Source: Sipunculus nudus (lineage: Eukaryota > Annelida > Sipuncula > Golfingiida > Sipunculidae). Taken from it: a DNA stretch of 64,000 nt. Shown piece by piece: positions 36,966 to 48,712 of the stretch. The DNA lies in NCBI GenBank assembly GCA_026874595.1, contig CM049319.1:2694601-2758600 (forward strand). Direction: 5' to 3'. Made by a program: the position numbers and the translations under genes. The notes under the pieces were generated by a model. That model did no database searches, was not told the DNA's origin, and was given only the letters and a program-made list of their open reading frames with translations. Position 1 is the first letter of the stretch; each line of letters opens with the position of its first letter.

Positions 36966-38004
36966 AGTACGCACAGGACTAAAAAGGTTGGTATCCCTGG
37001 TATTTTATTTTTCAGAATATATATAGTGCGGGCGGGTCGATTTCTTTTCCCTATTAACTATATATTAAAAATAGGGATAAATTTTATTATTTTTTAATGA
37101 CAGAACTGTCCGTAAATTAAATTGGTAAATTTCTACTGAACCTCAAAATGAGCATTTTGATACGGGGGTCAAAGAGTTTGCGTTGTGTCTGAGATGCCAA
37201 TTTTCTTTTTGGCTTATGAGAAAATTTAAGTGGAAAGTCGAAATAAGGTCACGGTAACCAATATTCACGGGGCAACAAGGGCAAAAACAAGATTTTTTAC
37301 AACTTGAAAAATAAGATTCTTCTCAGGATCCGATGATTTGCTCAGATATTTTGTGCTGTTCGAAAAATCTAAGTTATGTGCCTCAGCATTTTTCAATGAA
37401 ATATTTGAAGATCCTATGTGTATGCATAATGTGTTTGGTAAAGAAATATCACAAATATAATAGGTAATAATCACATGCAAAACAAACGATACGCTTCAAT
37501 GGGACAAAAGGTGTAAAAATTTACTGCAATTGCTTCCGGGGTTATTGAGATAATACGTGAAGGAATCCCGGGATGGCTGCTTCAAAGCGATACCTGACTA
37601 CTGATTGGTCGGTTATCATTCGGTAAATTCTCAAAAATTAATAATTTTTTTCAGTAAATACGCATAATGGTAAGACTTGTGTTTCAGATATACTGAAACA
37701 TCAGCGTACATCGTTAAATCTTCAGTAAAGCGTAACCACAGTCACGGCAATTAAGGAAATTGTTCATTAAATTGTTTTCTATAACAAAATCAAGTTGATA
37801 CCTAGCTGCTGCATTCTTGTGATGAGGAGGCTCCATCATATCAATCCAAACCTATTAAATAATTGAAAGTCAAATTCAGATTGAGGTTCTAAAATGGCTC
37901 TAAAAGCTTTAAAAAATGTATTATTAATTATACGGTACTCCTAACGGAACTCCAAATTATATTATTATTATAATACTGCTATAAAAAAGATTTCTCTTTT
38001 GTTA
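36966..38004. other. Non-coding stretch
   Basis: No supported gene or repeat. The last part (from about 37920) carries ACGGTACTCC and TTAATTACGG phrases that lead into the satellite. Confidence 0.4.
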
Positions 38005-38956
38005 ATTACGGTAATACTGCACCGAAGACTGTCTTTTGAGACTATTTGCGGGAATACCGCTTCTGCTTCTTGGCGCCAGCTGTAGTGTTTATTACGGTAA
38101 TACTGCACCGAAGACTGTCTTTTGAGACTATTTGCGGAAATACCGCTTCTGCTTCTTGGCGCCAGCTGTAGTGTTTATTACGGTAATACTGCACCGAAGA
38201 CTGTCTTTTGAGACTATTTGCGGAAATACCGCTTCTGCTTCTTGGCGCCAGCTGTAGTGTTTATTACGGTAATACTGCACCGAAGACTGTCTTTTGAGAC
38301 TATTTGCGGGAATACCGCTTCTGCTTCTTGGCGCCAGCTGTAGTGTTTATTACGGTAATACTGCACCGAAGACTGTCTTTTGAGACTATTTGCGGGAATA
38401 CCGTTTCTGCTTCTTGGCGCCAGCTGTAGTGTTTATTACGGTAATACTGCACCGAAGACTGTCTTTTGAGACTATTTGCGGGAATACCGCTACTGCTTCT
38501 TGGCGCCGGCTGTAGTGTTTATTACGGTAATACTGCACCGAAGACTGTCTTTTGAGACTATTTGCAAGAATACCGCTTCTGCTTCTTGGCGCCAGCTGTA
38601 GTGTTTATTAAGGTAATACTGCACCGAAGACTGTCTTTTGAGACTATTTGCGGGAATACCGCTACTGCTTCTTGGCGCCAGCTGTAGTGTTTATTACGGT
38701 AATACTGCACCGAAGACTGTCTTTTGAGACTATTTACGGAAATACCGCTTCTGCTTCTTGGCGCCAGCTGTAGTGTTTATTACGGTAATACTGCACCGAA
38801 GACTGTCTTTTGAGACTATTTGCGGGAATACCGCTACTGCTTCTTGGCGCCAGCTGTAGTGTTTATTACGGTAATACTGCACCGAAGACTGTATTTTGAG
38901 ACTATTTGCGGGAATACCGCTTCTGCTTCTTGGCGCCAGCTGTAGTGTCTATTACG
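38005..38956. repeat. Satellite of eleven 86-bp units
   Basis: The phrase GGTAATACTGCACCGAAGAC recurs exactly every 86 bp, with units at 38011, 38097, 38183, 38269, 38355, 38441, 38527, 38613, 38699, 38785 and 38871. Units differ by zero to three bases (for example GGGAA/GGAAA and CTTCTG/CTACTG), so the array is young or homogenised. Each unit contains the quasi-palindrome ATTAC-G-GTAAT and the 8-bp palindrome TGGCGCCA. No open frame persists through it. Confidence 0.97.
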
Positions 38957-40240
38957 CGATACACTACGATGAAAGAGAGAATAAATCGTGACGTGGTTAG
39001 TAATCTAACACTTCATGCAAAAAAAAAGGAAACTTTTCACCATCGAATTCGTTTCAATTTCATAAACTAGCTGAGAAGCAAACTCGGTATTAGTTTATAA
39101 AAAATACACAGAACATGCGTGTTATAAATTAATTCCCATTTCTTAGACCTTTGTAATTAATTAATTAATATTTTACATACAATATGATAAAATGTCTGAT
39201 TCAATGCGATCTGCAGAATGTTCTTCTAAAATAAAATATTATATTTCTCAAGTTTGACTTGAGTTATATTAAGTTATCAAGGTACTATAAAGTTCCTGTA
39301 AAAGTAGACAATGGAAAGTGGTGTCACCACTTAAAGCCACCGAATCTATATATGGAACATATTGAAATATATATATATTTCTCATACCATGAACAAATGC
39401 AAGGAATGAACATAACCCAATAAAATGTGCTCAGGTCGCTTTTTCTCTTTTGTTATATTTTACTTTATTATTTCTTATGAAATTCCTATTTAAAATATTA
39501 AAACCTCGAAACGATTTGGCTCTCGAGTCCTGTATCGATCGCTGTCACTCCAATGCGGAATATTGCTAATACCGAAACTGTGGTGTGTGAGAGCAGTAAT
39601 TGACTGCCTGCCTGAACAACTGCTAGCGTTCCACCTGACTAGCCCATTCACAAAGATGTTTGATCACTTTATTGCTGATCCCCATGATTATTATTATATT
39701 CATATGTATTATACTGTGTTTAAAATGTTATAAAAACATGAAAATACTTTAGATTTGCCCTATTCGGCACATTTCGCATTAGAACTTGATTCAGCTCGAA
39801 TCAAATGCTACGCAGTATAATTTTTAGGAAAGGTACACAGGTATTAAATATACACGGATGAACGTCCAATTTTGCAAGTTTCCTTGAGCGTGTCGTAAAC
39901 TGTAATATCGTATTCATACAATAATCATATTAATTTAATAAGTTCATAGCGTAAGCTATCATAGTGGGTATAGTCAATTTCGTCCATGCTAATGAGTGTC
40001 CGGCTGAATCACGCTTGCCTGCACAAACCGGCTTCCGGCTGCGCCAGCGAGTCGTTTTTCTCCTCAATCTACATGAGAAACTGCATTTGCGAAAACCCGG
40101 AACAGGCAATCTTTGCCGATATCAAATATACCTATAACTTGTCTATAATTTATATACCTCAATTTACCTACCAGTTAAAATAAACCGGAATCGCTTTATT
40201 TGAATTTATATAAAAACAATTCCTGCAGGCCAATAGGAAT
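38957..40240. other. Non-coding stretch
   Basis: No convincing coding potential. Poly-A runs and AT-rich DNA; nothing recognised. Confidence 0.4.
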
Positions 40241-40249
40241 TACCACATA

Positions 40250-40353
40250 TCCTCGTACCCTTATACACGAGCTAGACTTTAAAAGCTAGTGTCGGCACTC
40301 AGAGGTCAAGCGAGTGGGAATGGTGTCAAGCAAACAGTATAACAGTGAAGACG
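40250..40353 (+). promoter_or_regulatory. Putative promoter and non-coding first exon of the PPxY gene
   Basis: A TTTAAAAG element at about 40277 is followed roughly 75 bp later by a near-consensus splice donor: GAAGACG then GTGAGTA, donor GT at 40354-40355. No coding frame fits this exon. The next good plus-strand acceptors lie at about 42337, just before the ATG at 42355, so this could be the 5'-UTR exon of that gene. The link is inference. Confidence 0.25.
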
Positions 40354-41103
40354 GTGAGTAGGCCCCGTCTGTACAGTGGTTCGATATCCCGTGGAGTGAG
40401 TGTTTTGATCCACTGTGTGTCTGTGTATACAGAGGCTTTTCTACAAATCGCTGTATAGTCCGGTATATGCATGGCATGTTCGGAGATTCTTACGGCGACT
40501 TTTTGAACTTTAACCTCATATGTCGTGTTTGAAGCTAAGAAAAAGTAATCTTGTCATCACTATAGGGTCCTATGGACCTGACAAACAGTGAAAGGAAGCA
40601 TGATTCCGCTGAAATTAAAACTGAACTTCAGGAATCTCCTTAACACATTTAACAAGGTTGGTGGTATGTAAACATGTATGTACCTTCCCAGTTTTCCGGT
40701 CAACTAACCAATCTGGCCTGAATAGCCAGTTGGTTCGGGTCTTAAAGCCCAACAGACTTTACTTTGCACCTATAAGAACTGCTTTCCTTTGTGTTTGCAT
40801 ATATTGGAACAATACAAAGATACATGTATGCCTAACTCTGGGCTTTGTTGCCCACGAGTCGCTAGTGGGTTTACCTTTTATTTTCTTGAAAAGAGAAGGG
40901 TGCTCTACAACAAACCATAATGTGTCTGACTGCGACTTGACCGTTATGATCTGTTATGTTTAAAATTCAAGTACGAGGAATGAAATAAAGAAACAGGTTG
41001 CGCGAACCAGTGTCCGACATTTACCAAAGGTCTGTATAGGATATGTAACCAAAACGCACTCCAGGACTCTATAACAATTCATGCCGTGGTGCCTATGCAG
41101 GGA

Positions 41104-41136
41104 CACACGCACACACAGACATACTGACACAAACGA

Positions 41137-41176
<40 letters not shown>
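41104..41176. repeat. (CA)n / (TA)n / (TG)n compound microsatellite
   Basis: CA repeats, a short TA block, then about 14 TG units. Confidence 0.9.
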
Positions 41177-42017
41177 CTGCTCAGAGTATAAATAGTCATG
41201 TGCGGTCACATTTAGGTTACAGGATGAACATAAGGATATGTATTTCTTTTCTAGATTTCACATTATGAAACTGGAAAAGGTATTTAAGACCAGTCTTTTT
41301 TTTTTTGTTTTTTATTATTTCCGGAATCCCAGATACGGCGTCCATCAGTGGCATACTGGGAGATACGAGTCAGATGAATGACCGCGATTACACGTAGAAG
41401 GTAAACTTGTTCTTTTTTCTTAGTATTTATATATGTTTCAAATTATATACAAAAAAAATTACCTGTTTATAATTGATTGAAAGTATAAATAAACACAACG
41501 GGTATTGCAAACACAGTATTCATATGACAGCGGACATGATGCACCATTCATTTTATTTCATTTTAAGTGTTTTATCTGTGTATGTACGTGCCTAAGGCAG
41601 GGCAGACGGACTTAATTATTACATGGGGAATGGTAATTGATATTATAAGAAGCTTTGTTCACACAGTTGTTCCTATTGCAAAAAGGGAATGGCTACGGAA
41701 CATTTAATTGTGATCACATATTTTGAAGCACAGCACTTACAACCAGTTTTCTTTGCACCTCGACATGTATTAAACAACTATCTAGCCGTCTAATGGTTAA
41801 CATATTATGGTTTGCATTATATCCCTAATTTGTTTCAGTAAATGATATATTAAACATGTGACATTTTCTTCAAAACGTCAATCTCGAGAAAGGTATACCG
41901 ACAGAGTACATGACTGAGCAGGTGCGCATCAGTCGAAATATATCTTTAATATTTCTAAGAAAAAATGACGAAGGACATGTGAAAACAAGGTACCACCAGA
42001 TTCAAGTTGGCACCGAA

Positions 42018-42339
42018 CGAAAATAAGTGATGCATATCGTTGAGTTTACAGATTTGAAAAAAAAGAAAATAAGTGATGCATATCGTTGAGTTTACAGATT
42101 TAAACAGAAAGAAAATAAGTGATGCATATCGTTGAGTTTACAGATTTGAACAAAAAGAAAATAAGTGATGCATATCGTTGAGTTTACAAATTTGAACAGA
42201 AAGAAAATAAGTGATGCATATCGTTGAGTTTACAAATTTGAACAGAAAGAAAATAAGTGATGCATATCGTTGAGTTTACAGATTTGAACAAAAAGAAAAT
42301 AAGTGATGCATATCGTTGAGTTTACAGATTTGAACAGAA
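42018..42339 (+). repeat. 46-bp minisatellite, seven units, abutting a start codon
   Basis: The motif AAGTGATGCATATCGTTGAG recurs at 42025, 42071, 42117, 42163, 42209, 42255 and 42301, a constant 46-bp period. Each unit ends with GTTTACAGATTTGAACAGAA or close to it, so it carries TTTACAG and GAACAG, both usable as 3' splice acceptors. The array ends 16 bp before the ATG at 42355. Confidence 0.97.
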
Positions 42340-42354
42340 GGTTATATAGGAACC

Positions 42355-43576
42355 ATGCCTTGTAAATGTGGGAGGTCCAGCGTCTTTCTCTGTGGAATGT
42401 GTGGCTTCTTTGGAGGATGGGCGTTGATGTGTGTGGGGCTACCTTTGTACCTCCTACAGACCAACATAGCCATGTATTACGCAGGCTTCACTGTCCTCAT
42501 TCTGGCCGGTGTCATTGGCGTCGGAGGATGCTGCACCTGCATGTGTGCTGGATGTGACTGCTGTGAACCTTGCAGGGAGAAAATCACGAGTCAATGTGAA
42601 TGGACAATCCGCGAGAACTGCTGCACGTGTTGTACTGACACTGGTGGACTTGCATTATCAGGATGGGACAACGCCAATGTACAATGTACTTGTTGTGAGT
42701 GTTGTATGCAAGAAGGGGAAACCCCTGGCAGCGCCTGGGACCATTCAGGATCACGCTGGCAGACCAACATAACGAGCAGGTATAGAGCTTTAAACCCATT
42801 TTAACCCTGACTATCCTTAAAATGTAATAAGCTTGATTAAAAGCAGAATATTACATTTTATTACCTCCGCCCCCGCGAATGGGAAACGAAAGTTAAAGTG
42901 ATAAGCAGAATTCGCACAAAACACGTCATAAAATAACATTGTATATTATATCATATATACCGCAAATGTCATAATTGATTTTTGTAGCACTAAATCATAA
43001 GAATACAACTCTGCTGTGTAGACGCCCGTTTAGTCCTGATCGAGGTGTCGGTTATATGCTGCAGAATATATCGAGTTTTACTTACAGCAGCCTCACGGTG
43101 ACAAAGCAGCTAGTGTTAAACCAAACAAATGAGCAGGTCTCGGTCAGAATTATACATCACTGATGAAGTAGAATAATTATATATTAATATATATGATTAT
43201 GATAAAAGGTCGGCCGTATTAGTGAAGTAGAGTGGACGGGCCTTAATAAGATATTTCTGTGGTTCCGACTTTTTCAACCACAGATGGTTGTTATGCCATC
43301 GTTATATGATGCACTTTAATTGTCTCTCGTTTATTCAAATTATATAAATTCGTTTATTTTATTTTTCTCTTGTACCCGACCAGCCAACCAGCTTCATCAT
43401 CAGGGAGTCGTCCACTGGAGTTAGTAGTCAACTTGCAGCTGTCAGATGGCGCTGTGAACGAAGGTTTCTCTGTTGGGGACCCACCATCTTACGAGGTAGT
43501 GATGCGTAAACCAGGAAAATATATACCCGGTGAAGACAAACCGCCATCTTACACAGATATCATATCAGGATTATGA
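42355..43576 (+). CDS. Two-exon gene: two-TM, cysteine-rich protein with two PPxY motifs
   Basis: Exon 1 is 42355-42779, exon 2 is 43384-43576, giving 205 residues. The donor CAG|GTATAG and the acceptor (a pyrimidine-rich tract ending GACCAG) join in the same reading phase (2+1), which strongly supports the model. Residues ~9-34 and ~39-60 are hydrophobic and should form two membrane segments. A cysteine cluster follows (GGCCTCMCAGCDCCEPC) and two later CC-x-CC groups; such juxtamembrane cysteines are often palmitoylated. The new C-terminus has PPSY at 175-178 and 195-198, the binding motif of WW-domain proteins such as NEDD4-family ubiquitin ligases. Without splicing the frame would end at 42804 as a 149-residue protein lacking the PPxY motifs. 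The protein family is not recognised. A decayed copy lies at 48374-48712. Confidence 0.75.
42780..43383 (+). other. Intron of the PPxY gene
   Basis: Begins GTATAG and ends with a pyrimidine-rich stretch and ACCAG; 604 bp, phase 2. Retention would add seven codons and stop at 42804, removing the PPxY tail. Confidence 0.7.
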
Positions 43577-43730
43577 ACATGCTGCTCATCTTGTATTCTT
43601 GTTGTAATTCAACAGGGTGTTATTATCATGGCGTGTCCTTAAGTTAAAGAGGGGCATTAAAACATGTGGTCGTTAACGGATGCCTCACACTGTTATAAAA
43701 TCGACTGGGAACAAAAAAGATGATTCTTTT
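43577..43730 (+). other. Probable 3' untranslated region of the PPxY gene
   Basis: Directly downstream of the stop. No clear AATAAA within it; the tandem repeat at 43731 follows. Confidence 0.3.
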
Positions 43731-44258
43731 GTTTAGAATGATGAGGGCAAACGGCTGATTTGCATACGAGAAGATAACTGTATTGTGTTCTTAGGTATAT
43801 GTTCGAGCGATTTCTCTTGTCTTGATCGTAAGTAATTGCCAGGTTTGACAGACTTCCGGTGTGGCAGACCCGACCACACCGGCAGGTAATTCAACAAGAG
43901 GACTTACTGCGATTAATTAATTTCTGTACATTGAAACAAGACAATTAATTAATTTGCCGTCATTGTTAATCTCTTTGTTGTCTCTTCTTTATTTGTTTAG
44001 AATGATGAGGGCAAACGGCTGATTTGCATACGAGAAAATAACTGTATTGTGTTCTTAGGTATATGTTAGAGCGATTTCTCTTGTCTTGATCGTAAGTAAT
44101 CGTCAGGTTTGACAGACTTCCGGTGTGGCAGACCCGACCACACCGGCAGGTAATTCAACAAGAGGACTTACTGCGATTAATTAATTTCTGTACATTGAAA
44201 CAAGACAAATAATTAATTTGCCGTCTTTGTTAATCTCTTTGTTGTCTCTTCTTTATTT
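43731..44258. repeat. 264-bp tandem duplication (two copies)
   Basis: 43731-43994 and 43995-44258 are in tandem and differ at a few positions only (for example TTCGAG/TTAGAG, ATTGCC/ATCGTC). Each copy contains a hairpin, CCGGTGTGG...CCACACCGG with a 9-base loop, and AATTAATTAATTT runs. Confidence 0.95.
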
Positions 44259-46005
44259 GCTCCAATTTATTCCACAATTTTGCCTGCGAGCCTTTCCCTG
44301 GTCGAATGACACAAGTTTCACCATTCTATGTAAACCTATATCAAAGGATCGATTAGGTGGCAGAGACTTAAAAAATCATGTTTGAAAACGTTTATTTGAG
44401 ATCAGAACCTGTATATACGTCTGAGCAGCTCTATACTGCATTTCTGAAAATTTATCTATTTCCACTCTAGCTTTTGTCATAAAATATTGTAAGTATAGCT
44501 TATTTGTCGTGTGATGCCAGAATAATGTTTCCACACAGTCTCCACAGCTAAACTGATTGTATTAAACGTACACCTGGATGATAAATGTTTATAAAACAGG
44601 ACCTTCTTTAAGGTCTGTGTATGTAAGCTTTCCCTGAACGTGTCATTGTGAAATACATGGAATACTAAACTGATACCTTATATTTATTGTCTGTTGTGAT
44701 TAACTCGGATATTCATACAGGTGGTGGTAAATGTATTTAAGAAATAAAAAATCAAATTAATTTTATTCAGATATGGTGTGATAATTCGCACTCCCAAACA
44801 CGACGGAATAAATCGTATTTACAGGAATTTAAATTGACCTCTGTGTCACACGTTAAACAAGCGCCCGAAGACTCAAAGCTCACCTGTGAACATACAGCAT
44901 AAATTCACAATTCAAGGGTTTTCAAGCTTTTCTAGGTGTTTCTTCTTTTATGTTTCTTTTATTTTTTATAATTGTCGCACGTGCGCGACCAAGATCTTTC
45001 CTCTGGTCAACGGGCCTTCTTATGTATACACTTAACAGACACTTATAGAGGTTCTGTAATACAGAGATGCCCATTAGGAGAGGTTCATGATTCATGTTTA
45101 ATTAAACGAAGTGCTTGATCCAATAAGTTGAACTTCATGAGGTTTACAAAAGGGCGAGTTACACGTACATGTACCACATACATGATCTTATACCAATCCG
45201 CAAATGAGACAAATCTGAGGTGTAGATTTTACCAACACTTCAGCCTGACATATGTGGTTAAGACTTATTTTTTAATTTCGTATTCTTCTGTCACAGATTA
45301 ATCGCACGCCCATGAGTGGTAGTTTTTAATATATTTTTTTTATAATTTAGTTCAAAATAAAAATTATACGTACACGATTAAAGGGATCGTTTTCTATTCA
45401 GCTACCCAACAATCATATCAATGGCTGTAAATACATTAAATAGTTTAAAAGGTCAACTTCACGATGTGTTATGTATAAATCTAGTTCTTTGAAAGGTCAG
45501 TTTAGAATATTAGAAACCTGCCGTACAAATAATCATTCTCAGTTACTTAAAATCAGGCTGTTTGGGAGCTGTACCTCTTGTCCGAACCCTTCTTTCTAAA
45601 AAAAGTAGTTTCAGTTTGGCAAAGGCAAGTTTTTCTTCTTATTAACATTATGACAGGCTCACTATTTTAACATCATATACTGCTAACATTATTTAATCAC
45701 CTGTCGTAAAATGAGTTCTTTATATGAATGTCAGACAACGATTTGATGTATATTTCGCTTGCTTGAAATATTACAGAAACCTGCACACACACAAAAATGT
45801 GAATCGAATAGCATTTAAATATATACTATAAATAAATAGATATATGTGATTGTGTGTGTTGTTTTCAATGGTGGTCCAGCTGTTTGCAAGGAGTTGGAGA
45901 TGTTGTATATATATAGATAATGTGAAAACATACATTATTTAACATATACATATTGCTTATACATATATCTATTGGCATGTTATCAAGTCTATGAATCAAT
46001 TCCGT
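44259..46005. other. Non-coding stretch
   Basis: No supported gene. AT-rich, with short TG/TA runs near 45840-45920. Confidence 0.4.
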
Positions 46006-46110
46006 GAGATAGTATGTCGTACGTAAGAGATAATATGTCGTACGTACGAGATAATATGTCGTACGTACGAGATAATATGTCGTACGTACGAGATAGTATG
46101 TCGTACGTAC
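46006..46110. repeat. 21-bp minisatellite, five units
   Basis: Units GAGATAATATGTCGTACGTA-C begin at 46006, 46027, 46048, 46069 and 46090. Each holds the palindrome GTACGTAC. Because 21 is divisible by 3, the minus strand stays open and would encode a repeated heptapeptide (SRTYDIL), but no gene context supports translation. Confidence 0.95.
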
Positions 46111-46806
46111 GAGATAAATAATTTATTTTTCTTTTACCAGGTGGCAGCAATACGCTTCCGTAGTTTTGCGACTTATTTCCACATTTCATTAAATTTTGAT
46201 CCTGAAAATATGAATCTGGGAACACGGACACTTTTATCATAGCAAATAAATATGTCCCCATGAAAGTTAAACACAAATTCTTCGGCTTACATCCAGAGTC
46301 GGTCCATCTTATCTCTCATTTTGTCCGCAGGTCTATCCAATAAGTTGAAGTGTAACTCGCCGTATTTTTGTTTACTCGCGTTATATCCAAGAAGCGATGT
46401 TCATGTGATAAGGAATGCCAATTCTCCATAGTTATGTGATATTTGAAAGGTAAAAGAGCTCTCAGCAACATTCTTGGTTCTTTCTAAATGGCCAGAAGCT
46501 TTATGAACTATTAAGCAGCAGGTCGATCGGAAGAATCCAATAGCACACAAATAGCGTTATTTTTACTGTTAATCTATTGGATGTCGCAGATTCAAGCCTA
46601 GTATGACACAGCACAACAAGCGTTTATCCCATAAGCATATTGTCTCTCTGCAACCAGGACAAAATGCAGCATATACCTCGTAATGCACACGTCAAATATT
46701 CGCCTCAGATCAATCTTGCCAGCATCTCCTCATGGTATTGACACTTTATGGCCTGACTGTAAATACACTAGGTGAATATAGCTATTTATCTATTTATCTA
46801 TCTATC

Positions 46807-46871
<65 letters not shown>

Positions 46872-47709
46872 AACAAAGTGTGAACATTCAACAGCGTAGC
46901 ACCTGCCACCTTTGTAAATATTGAGAGCTTTGACATAATACTCATCCATGTGACAGAGAATTTAAGGCACCTCATAGGGGTCACTGGTGATCCTAGACGT
47001 CACGTTCATAGAAGAACAGGTGTCTAGAGCGGTCGAGCACACTCACGTCCTCAGCATTGTAACAGCATCAAATAAATAGCCTTTCAACACCAATACAAAT
47101 AAAATCAAATACCCTTAACACTTTATTTTTTATTAACTGATATTTGCCACCCTCATGTTCCCGGTCAGACGGGACCACTTTATATTTGTCCGCTGAATAT
47201 GTAAGTATAAATTGTAAAACGGTCGACTAAAATGTTAAATATAGCATTGATAGAACAGTTTCTTTTGCATCAACATATCTCATGTGTGGACAAAGTACAT
47301 CGTAGAAATTCAGGAACAACTCTTATTTTGTGCGATTAGATAAAACGCATAAATACTTATAGGCATACTTTATTCATTCAAGTAAATTTTTTGTTAAACC
47401 TTGAGCGACTATAGAAACCTGGGCATGCCAAATGTTATTGCGGCTGGCAACTTAAGCTATTGCTAAAGGCAAGTTATGTGATAAATCTGACGTATAAATA
47501 TCTTCTTGATGCATATATGACACAACTAAGATCGATAATAAGATTCTTAAACTATGGTGCACAAGTTTGATATCACAGTATGCGTAATAATAATAAAAAT
47601 AAATCTGTTATAGTAAGTGATCGTGTCGCCTGATCATTCTGAACAACAGACTAAGCATTAATACAGGTTTGCCTTTCTACACAAAAATTTGCGTTTCCAC
47701 CAAAAAAAA
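46111..47709. other. Non-coding stretch with a TA microsatellite
   Basis: TCTA units and (TA)n at 46786-46868. Nothing else recognised. Confidence 0.4.
46786..46868. repeat. TCTA / (TA)n microsatellite
   Basis: TCTA units followed by about 58 bp of alternating TA. Confidence 0.95.
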
Positions 47710-48015
47710 ATGTTTCGTTTTTGTGTCATGTATGTGACTTTTTATAATCTACTAATTTTGGGAAACATATCAACCACCACAGCTAAAGTTATTGACGAGG
47801 CGAATTGCTGCAATATTATGTCAGTACCAAACTACCTACCTATCTCAGATATGTGTTTAAGTATATGTATCGTAAATATAACATCATATACAAATTGGTC
47901 ATCGTACATCACTTCCTATATATTATTCTTCCCCAACTATCAGGAAAATTGCAAGAATTTCATATTTATTTATGCAAATTATAGCCGGCTTTCAGATAAA
48001 ATTTCCTGTTTGTGA
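47710..48015 (+). CDS. Hypothetical small secreted cysteine-containing protein (or first exon)
   Basis: From ATG 47710 a 101-codon frame begins with a hydrophobic leader (MFRFCVMYVTFYNLLILG), followed by STTTA, a plausible signal-peptidase site. The mature part has six cysteines, starting EANCC and including CLSIC, and several N-x-S/T sites. The CC...C-x3-C pattern is loosely reminiscent of the DB module of invertebrate extracellular proteins, but spacing is irregular and I do not assign it. It lies ~360 bp upstream of the decayed PPxY-gene copy. No splice donor clearly extends it. Confidence 0.3.
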   Translation: MFRFCVMYVTFYNLLILGNISTTTAKVIDEANCCNIMSVPNYLPISDMCLSICIVNITSYTNWSSYITSYILFFPNYQENCKNFIFIYANYSRLSDKISCL

Positions 48016-48373
48016 AAAAAGTTATAGTGAATCCTTCTACAAACATTTCCCGATTAAAATGTAAATGAAAAAAAAATCATTTTCATCATATTCTGTGAGG
48101 CACAACTGATTATAATTATGATAGAATATAACTATTTGTAATTGTTTACTTCCAGCTAATTCGTGATATAGGGTAAAAATGTCATATATTACATTGAAAA
48201 TTGCATGGCCATGAAATAAGTCAACTGAATCAACAACTGAGGAAACAGGAACTGCACAATTTAAACTAATAAAATAATGCTTTTTTTTCGGTGAGTTTAA
48301 GGATGTAGTCGGATGGCACAGCCTATATATACAAAGGCGAGAAACTTTGGTTACCTCTTTGCTTTCGGGCTGC

Positions 48374-48712
48374 TTCATTCCTTTGTAGAATTATGTTATT
48401 GTTGTCGGGTATAATGCTGTACGTCCAGGGGGCCTAAATGACGACCTCGGGCATCATCCTTGCCACAGGAGCTTTCTCTAATTTATTGTTTACCCATGCA
48501 AAGGGCTGCCAACCTTGCAGGAATAAGGTCTAATATTGCTTAGAAGAGTAAAGGGCAGGGAACTTCTGCCCATGTTGTTCTGGCGCTGGTGGAGCTGTAC
48601 CGGATGTTAATATGCACCGCATTATTGTTAGGTGGTGTTTTGAAGAATATGATGCCCACAATATTGCCTTCGACCATGCAGGATGACGCAACCTTTACTA
48701 CGACTACGTATA
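48374..48712 (+). pseudogene. Decayed copy of exon 1 of the PPxY cysteine-rich gene
   Basis: The translated frame shows the exon 1 pattern of 42355-42779 with stops. SGIMLYVQ corresponds to VGLPLYLLQ, and MTTSGIILA to MYYAGFTVL. GCQPCRNK corresponds to CCEPCREK, NFCPCCSGAGGA to NCCTCCTDTGGL, and AFDHAG to AWDHSG. In-frame stops lie between these blocks (near 48437, 48531, 48549 and 48684). No PPxY exon was found after it. It is probably a tandem duplicate that lost function. Confidence 0.6.

Noticed and set aside
38005-38956. CRISPR-like regular array
   Set aside because: The 86-bp units are contiguous with no unique spacers, in a eukaryotic context; it is a satellite. The same holds for 42018-42339.
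46111-46276. Minus-strand frame continuing from the 21-bp repeat, with a possible donor at CCACCTG|GTAAAAG
   Set aside because: No acceptor, partner exon or recognisable domain; the phrase looks like part of a dispersed repeat.
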